NCBI GenBank assembly: GCA_039583875.1
Contig: CM077164.1
Coordinates: forward strand, 70,091,628-70,155,627
Source: Platanthera guangdongensis
Taxonomy: Eukaryota > Streptophyta > Magnoliopsida > Asparagales > Orchidaceae
Reading direction: 5' to 3'
Length of the DNA stretch: 64,000 nucleotides
Part shown: positions 57,292 to 64,000 of the stretch, in pieces
Layout of the letters: each line of letters starts with the position of its first letter
Numbering within the stretch: the first letter of the stretch is position 1
Program-made: the position numbers and the translations under genes
The notes under the pieces: model-generated
Databases searched by the model: none
What the model saw: only the letters and a program-made list of their open reading frames with translations
Told to the model about the DNA's origin: nothing

Positions 57292-60200
57292 TCATACATA
57301 TTCTAAGTTCAGCATGCCTAATTCAATTTTAAAATAATTGAATTTAGTTTCATCCAGTGGTTTGGTGAACATGTCAGCAATTTGAAAATTAGTATTGACA
57401 AATTCTAAACTTATATCTTCCTTTTCAACATGATCTCTAAGGAAATGATATCTTATTTCTATATGCTTAGTTCTGCTATGCGAAATATGATTTCTAGTAA
57501 TAGAAATGACACTAGTAGAATCACAAAATAATGGAGTTCTACTTACCTGGATGCCATAATCTTCAAGCTGGTGTTGTATCCATAATAGTTGAGCACAGCA
57601 GCTGCCTGCAGCAACATATTCAAACTCAGCAGTGGATATAGCCACACTTGTTTGCTTTTTACTGCTCCATGACACCAATCTTCCACCTAAGAACTGACAT
57701 GTGCCAGATGTACTTTTCCTATCTTCTTTGCATCCTGCAAAGTCTGCATCTGAATACCCAGTTAGTAGAAAATCTCTATTCTTAGGGTACCAAAGGCCAA
57801 GATTTGGTGTCCCCTTAAGATATCTAAAAATTCTCTTGACAGCAGTATAATGAGATTCTTTAGGGCAGACTTGATACCTAGCACAGATACATGTAGCATA
57901 CATAATGTCTGGCCTACTAGTAGTCAAGTATAAAAGAGAGCCAATTATCCCTCTATACAAAGACTCATCTACAGGTTTTCCTGCATCATCTTTGCCTATA
58001 GGCATACTTGATCCCATTGGAGTTCTCATGGTGGAGGCTGACTCCATATCATATTTCTTAATCAACTCCTTGGTGAACTTAGACTGGGATATGGACAAGC
58101 CATCATCAGTCTGTCTAACTTGGAGTCCCAAGAAGAATTTCAGCTCACCCATGCTGCTCATCTCAAACTTTCCTTGCATAAATTTGGCAAACTTCCGACA
58201 AAGGTTGTTCTCAATTGATCCAAAGATAATGTCATCAACATATATCTGGACTAGGATCATCTTGCCTTTTGTTTCTCTTAAGAATAGAGTTTTGTCAATT
58301 TACCCACTTGAGAATTTATTCTCAATGAGGAATGTAGACAGGGTCTCATACCAAGCCATAGGGGCTTGTTTCAAACCATATAGTGCTTTCTTAAGCCTAT
58401 ACCCATAATTAGGATAAAGAGGATCTACAAAACCTGAGGGTTATTCAACATAGACTTCCTCTTTTAAGTCACCATTCAGAAATGCTGACTTGACATCCAT
58501 CTGGAATACTTTGAACCCTTGATAAGCTACAAAGGCTAGGAACAATCTTATTGCTTCCAACCTTGCCACTGGGGCAAATGTCTGATCAAAGTCTATTCCC
58601 TCTTCCTGCCTGTAGCCTTTTGCTACCAGTCTTGCTTTATTCTTGATAATGATGCCATTCTCATCTAGCTTGCTCCTGTAAATACACTTTGTTCCTATGA
58701 CATTATGATTCTGTGGTTTAGGAACCAGCTTCCATACTTTACATCTTCTGAATTGATTCAGCTCCTCCTGCATTGCATCAATCTAGTTTGGGTCTTGTAT
58801 GGCTTCTTCAAATTTCTTAGGCTCCATTTGGGACAGGAAACTTGAGCAAAGAACTGTGTTCATGTTCTTGCTTCTGGTTTGAACACCTTGATTAGGATCA
58901 CCAATAATTTGGTGTGCTGGATGATCCTTTAGATGTCTTATTGTTGGTGGCAGTCTATCTACAATTTGATTATCTTCAATCTCCCCACCAAGCTGTACTC
59001 CATTATCTTCATCATCATCTTGTGGGTCTTGTACTCCCCCTGGACAGCAACCATCATTTTTCTCATCCTGCCTTATAGTTTGGTTTTCATTAATGGTTAG
59101 CATGTCCATCTTTTCTTTTAAGCCTGTAGAGCTACAAGAATTGCTAGACAACTCACAGTTAATTAGCTTAGATTCATCAAATACTACATGAACAGATTCT
59201 TCTACAACTTGAGTAGTCAAGTTATAGACCCTGTAAGCTCTACTGTTGTTGCTGTACCCAACAAATATCCCTTCCTGGGATTTGGCAGCAAACTTAGTTA
59301 AATAAGACCTGTCATTGTTAAATACATAACACCTGCTACCAAAGATCCTAAAGTAGGATATGTTTGGTTTTCTGCCTTTCATAATCTCATAGGGTGTCTT
59401 TTTGTGGCTCTTAATGATGGATACTCTATTGAGAACATGACATGCAGTGTTTAATGCCTCAGCCCAAAAATATTCTGGGAGAGAAGTGTCACTAAGTAGT
59501 GTTCTACCTACCTTAATAAGAGTCCTATTCATTCTTTCAGCAATTCCATTTTGCCGAGGAGTTCTAGGTGAGGAGAATTCTTGATGAATCCCCAGTTCTT
59601 CACAAAACCTTGTCATGTATTCAGACTGAAATTCAGTTCCATGGTCACTTCTGATTTTGACCACTGAACTGTTAAGTTCATTCTGAATTTGCTTAACAAA
59701 ATTATAGAAGACAGTTGGGGTTTCAGATTTCTGCCTTAGGAAGAAAACCCATGTAAATCTAGAATAGTCATCCACAACCACAAATGTATAGAATTTTCTA
59801 CCTAGACTATGAACTGGCATAGGATCAAATAAATCCACATGCAAGAGGTACAAACACCTCACTGAGTCTTTGGTATCAAGACTATGAAAGGAGGATTTAG
59901 TCTGCTTGCCTTTTTGACAAGCTGAACATATACCCTCTTTTATGCACTTAAACTGAGGACCATTCCTCACTAAATCCATGCTATAGAGTTGACCTATAGT
60001 CTTATAGTTAAGATGAGCTAGCCTCACGTGCCATTGGACACAATGAGATGCTTTCTCATCTGCAACTAAACATACTGGAGAGTTCATATTCTCACAATCA
60101 AGGTTTAAGCAATAGACATTTCCTTTTCTATAACCAGACAAGATGACCTTCTGATCACTTGTCCTTTTAATCTGACACCCATTCTTAATAAATGAAGTGT

Positions 60201-60432
60201 CATACCCAAGATCACTCAGTTGGCTTATGCTTATTAAATTGTGTTTCAAACCTTTTACATAAGCCACTTGAGTGATTGTGATAGAACTAGTGGAAATGTT
60301 ACCAAACCCTTTAATGACCCCTTTTTCAGATCTACCAAAGATCACTTTGGGTCCATTCTCTAAGGGAGAGTAGTCCTTTAACATCCTTCTCGTTCCATTC
60401 ATGTGCCTGGAACATCCACTATCCAAGTACAA
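57292..60432 (-). pseudogene. pol: Element E pol (5' end removed by H)
   Basis: One minus-strand frame with three stops: TAG near 58783 (Trp position), TAA near 58441 (Gln position) and TAA near 58302 (Lys position). It starts at the protease [12 protein letters not shown]. Zinc region HVRLAHLNY...C..C. Integrase RSDHGTEFQ and [24 protein letters not shown] and IYVDDIIFG. RNase [17 protein letters not shown] and STAEFEYVAAG. The pattern of nonsense changes suggests an inactive copy that accumulated point mutations. Confidence 0.92.
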
Positions 60433-60434
60433 TA

Positions 60435-63264
60435 TGTCACAACCCGCATTTTCACCACAACGACGAAATATCAGAGTAAGGGAAAATGCGCGTTATGATG
60501 CCACGTCAGCAGGGGATGACTGCAGACACTCAGGCAACATTCAGACTCAATACTAAAAATATGATTTAAATGTTTTATTGAAGAAGTTTATTTAAGTTAG
60601 ACAATTGGCCGTATCCCTTGACTTAGTGGCTCACGAGTCCACCAGAAGGAAAGTAATTAAACGCAGCGGAAAATACTATAGTAAACAGGTTAGACATCCT
60701 ACATGAGTCTAGCATCCAAAAAAAAACTCAAGGCATGCATTACCCTAAATTTATAGTAATAATATCAAAGTAGTTTGTACGGTATTAAAATATAGTGATT
60801 TGAAGTTTTAAAACATGATGTGCATGATATAGTGATATTAGTTGATTTTATAGTTGAAAATACCTATAGGCATCCTAGCATAAATCTTTCCCAGAGAGAA
60901 AGAACTACTAACACAAAAGTAGACACTAGCAACTAGCCAAATATACAAGAATGACAATAAACAATCAGTGGGCGTCAAACACATGACACGAACCCAATAA
61001 AAGTTCTGAAGTCTGAAGCATACTACAAAAGAACAAAAGCTACCTCGCAACCACGAGTTACCCTTAGCAAACCCAGCAACAAAACTACTCAGCCGCACCA
61101 CCGGCTACAGCCCTGAAACTGAGGCATTCAAGAGAAGAACACCTCAGCAAGCAAAAAAACAAGTGACAAAAGAATAGGTAAGAAAGTGAGTAAGCCAAAC
61201 AAAGGAGGGTGTACCAAACCCAACCAAAGGAGGAAGAATGCAAAAGAAAACATCAACAATTAGCCAAATCGAATATATAGAGGAAGGTTAGCCATTATAA
61301 TAACCTCTAAATTTTAAAAAGAATGCACCAAGTGTGAAGGTGAACAAGTCTGGGCATAACCAGCAAAATTTAGCAAAACTGTGGAATAAACCATAAGAAA
61401 ACAACTGATCACAATACGGCTCGGAAGAGGGTGGATCATCAACATGTGGTATGACTGCGTTGCAGGCCGGAGAGGACGACGACCTCAAGTGCCCTAAGCC
61501 CAACTCCGGATCCTCAACCGTCTCACAGTCGGTACTGTGGTCCACAAACATGGCCAAACCGGGCCAACCAGAAACCAACAGTCCATGAAAGGAGAAATTA
61601 AGCATACCCCCACTGTGATGATCCACATAAAGAAGGGGCGTCCCGGTTGGGTGGTATGCTAACCACAACCAACACTCATACCCCCTATATAACCATCTCA
61701 AAAATTGGCACAACACCTTAGTATTACAACACTAAATTAAAGACCACGACTTACAATCGACCTATACTAAGCCCAATGCATCCTACGCTCAACGGTGTCG
61801 AAAATTTACCCTAAACGTAAGCCTAAAAAAATTTTAAACATCTTATACTCTAAAGGAACCAGGAACATTTATATAAGATGAAAGTGTTACGATAAGAACT
61901 TAAGGAAAAGGAGAGGAAATGAGCCACTTGCCGTGGCTTTATCAAAGAAAGCCTCCAAATCACACCTCGTCGCAGATCGGGACTAAGGGAGACGAGAGAA
62001 GCTGAAATCTGGACAAGAGTGGATGAAATAGAAGTTAGGGCCAAAAAACCCTAACGAGAAATCTCAAGAAATGGGGAAAAAATTACCACGGTGACGTAGA
62101 TCTCACCGAGAGCTTTTCAAATCTATGCTCGAATGAAGATTTCAAGCACCGGAACTCCGTCAGCGGCGACCGGAAGGTTCACGAAATCTCACGCTCCGCC
62201 ATCGCCGTCCTCACGTTTCTTCTGTTCGGGTTCGGTTCAGTTAAGAAGAAGAAGAAGAAGTCCTAAAGCCTACTCTAGTGCCAGCATGAACCACTCGAGT
62301 AGCAGCATACCTACTCGAGTTCCAGCATGCCTTACTCAATTAGTAGCATAATATACTCGAGTATGAGCTCATTACTCGAGTTCCCCCATGTATTACTCGT
62401 AATAGCATGATATACTCTAGTAGCAGCTCATCACTCGAGTTGCAGTAGGAAAACGACAAATAGGGGTACAAAACGGCTTCAAATCAAAACGTAGTCAACA
62501 TAAAAGTTGTAGATCTCGTCGAGACGAACAAAGTTAATGTTAACCAGTTTTTGATACAATGCAGTTTTGACCCTCAAAACGGCGCCCGAATGCAGACAGT
62601 AACGGCCTACTCTAGTGGCAGCATGAACCACTCGAGTTCCAACATATCTACTCGAGTAACAACATACCTACTCGAGTTCCAGCATGCCTTACTTGTGTGG
62701 TAGCATAATATACTCGAGTTGGAGCTCATTACTCGAGTTCCCACATGTATTACTCGAGTAATAGCATGATATACTCGAGTAGCAGCTCATCACTCGAGTT
62801 CCAACAGAACAACGATAAATAGAGGTTCAACACGACTTCAAATCGAAAGGTGGTCAACATGAAAGTTGTAGATCTCATCGAGTCGAACAAATTTCATGTT
62901 AACCATTTTTTGATACGACGCCAGTTTGACCCTCAAAACTCACCCGAACGGAGACAGTAACGACCTACTCGAGTGGCAGCATGAACCAATCGAGTTCCAA
63001 CATATCTACTCGAGTAGCAGTATACCTACTCGAGTTCCAGCATGCCTTACTCGAGTAGTAGCATAATATACTCGAGTAGGAGCTCATTACTTGAGTTCCC
63101 ACATGTATTACTCGAGTAATAGCATGATATACTCGAGTAGCAGCTCATCACTCGAGTTCCCACATGTAGATCTCGTCGAGACGAACAAATTTCATGTTAA
63201 CCATGTTTTGATACAACGCCGTTTTGACCCTCAAAATGGCGCCCGAATGCAGACAGTAACAACC
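60435..63264. mobile_element. Element H: LTR-type sequence inserted in E (partial)
   Basis: Starts TGTCACAACCCGCATTTTC exactly where E's protease frame breaks. The first 200 bp match the reverse complement of the solo LTR at 41620-41983, then diverge. No gag or pol is seen. Minus-strand frames at 61716-61288 and 61101-60838 are open but match nothing I recognise. The right part (62269-63264) is a tandem array. An A-type LTR cuts it at 63265. H is probably a long LTR or LTR plus leader of a gypsy element; its orientation is undetermined. Confidence 0.65.
62269..63264. repeat. Tandem repeat (337-358 bp units) with ACTCGAGT palindromes in H
   Basis: Units start at 62269, 62606 and 62964 with CCTACTC(T/G)AGTG. 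Each unit has a first half with five to eight ACTCGAGT palindromes (CTCGAG core) spaced about 20 bp. The second half contains AAAGTTGTAGATCTC and GACCCTCAAAA phrases without the motif. The third unit is shortened and truncated by the LTR at 63265. Confidence 0.88.
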
Positions 63265-64000
63265 TGTAACACCCCCTATCCGTCACATAGCATAAAGCAG
63301 TAGGTCCGGCCGGGGCCCGACGCCGTATGCCACAGACAGACCGGGTGGTTACTTATGGAAAACATCCAACCAATCTCAACGTCCTACACAGAGCATTCTA
63401 GCGGAAGCAGTTTATAAAAGTTGTAAACAAGAACCCAGCATCAAAGCACGAATGTCCACTAGTACAAATTAGGAATGTTATACAAAAATACCCAAAACCG
63501 GCCTTAAGGCCTTACAAAATGTTTCACTTGAATATTACATGTTTTACAAACCACGGCACGCAGGCCGGTCATACATGAATAAAACAGTAAACACTTCTAC
63601 TTGGGCCTTCGAGGGCCAGCTTCGCAAAAAGGGCTTTAGCCCGCTATTGAACGCTTGGTCCACCTGCACCTGCAAGCAACAAACCACCGCACGGTGGCAA
63701 AACAAGGCAACGGTCAGCAATGCTGACCAAATTATAACGATCCCACCCCCAACTCGGGGCGGCGATGCTCCTTCCCTGCATTTCATTAGCATTAGCGAGC
63801 AATGTATATCAATAGCCATTTCATCACAGACGTTGGCTCGCACGGCCACATGCCCCGTGCACTCAGGGCACATTCTCGGTGAACCGGTCGATGTTACGTC
63901 AATTAAAGCCATTAACATTCCGGACTCACCACCGCCACTTAGACGGCCAAACCTATGAGCAATTTGTCTTCCTGGCCTGGGTCCCGTCAATTTAAGCCAT
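63265..64000 (-). repeat. Partial LTR of element A's family at the window edge
   Basis: TGTAACACCCCCTATCCGTC and the following 700 bp resemble 1115-1850 (same phrases: CCCGACGCC, GAGCATTCTAGCGGAA, CGCACGGTGGCAA, CCCGTGCACTCAGGGCACATT), with clear divergence. Same orientation as A. Left flank CAACC would be its TSD. The rest lies outside the window, and the frames within it are LTR shadows. Confidence 0.85.

Larger units (their letters stand above)
54428..60434 (-). mobile_element. Element E: SIRE-like copia, third member of the C/D family, cut by H
   Basis: Minus strand. The 3' LTR is 54428-56061, then PPT, remnants of ORF3, a palindrome spacer (57110-57290) and pol (57292-60432). Element H cuts it in the protease motif YLDSGCS at 60434. 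Gag and the 5' LTR lie beyond the window. The LTR end (GAAAGAATTGG) matches D more than C. Confidence 0.92.

Noticed and set aside
61288..61716. 142-codon minus-strand frame in element H
   Set aside because: No recognisable domain, hydrophobic and Cys/Trp-rich composition typical of chance frames, and it lies within LTR-like sequence.
60435..63264. Satellite or centromeric repeat
   Set aside because: Only three units, bounded by an LTR-type start inside E and by an A-type LTR; it is better explained as part of one inserted element.

Overview
The window is plant nuclear DNA made almost entirely of nested LTR retrotransposons. No host gene, rRNA or tRNA gene was found. The evidence is plant-type Ty1-copia and Ty3-gypsy gag/pol genes, TG...CA LTRs, primer-binding sites matching initiator tRNA-Met (TGGTATCAGA...), G-rich polypurine tracts and exact 5-bp target-site duplications (TSDs). 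A flowering plant is certain enough; the species cannot be named from sequence alone.

Layout. Element B (gypsy, minus strand) runs from before base 1 to 32323. Its 5' LTR is 28950-32323 and its 3' LTR is split into 1-1114 and 23244-23968. Element A (gypsy, minus, 1115-23238, TSD TAAGG) sits inside that 3' LTR. Element C (copia, minus, 3386-16539, TSD CATAC) is inserted in the 3' end of A's pol. Positions 32324-34223 hold an unassigned repeat region with a tandem repeat of about 158 bp. Element F (gypsy, CRM-like, plus, 34224-54152, TSD TGTTC) follows. It is split at its integrase by element D (copia, plus, 39049-51831, TSD GATTA), and D's gag holds a solo LTR (41620-41983). Element E (copia, minus) starts at 54428 and is cut at 60434 by element H (60435-63264 seen). 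H is in turn cut at 63265 by another LTR of A's family, which leaves the window.

C, D and E are one SIRE-like copia family and are the most unusual content. Each has gag, pol and, downstream of pol in the same sense, a third gene of about 946 codons (ORF3). ORF3 is readable in C and D and a remnant in E. Copy C carries a PKKKRK nuclear-localisation-type motif; C and D share a second basic cluster and a long helical region. Nothing in ORF3 looks like an envelope protein. The family's LTR U3 regions carry arrays of the perfect palindrome GTGTCGACAC (about 30 copies in a C LTR) upstream of the LTR TATA box. The same palindrome array followed by a TATAAATA box recurs in the pol-ORF3 spacer, about 100 bp before the ORF3 ATG, in both C and D. 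This suggests that ORF3 has its own promoter under the same control as the LTR.

Other families here carry their own CG-containing palindromic or inverted-repeat arrays: ACACGGCCGTGT-like in A's LTRs, ACTCGAGT in H and TTCGTCGA/TCGACGAA around F. The 158-bp repeat at 33301 carries GTTGAC/GTCAAC. Most coding regions carry nonsense codons or frameshifts. C is the best preserved, with open gag and pol.
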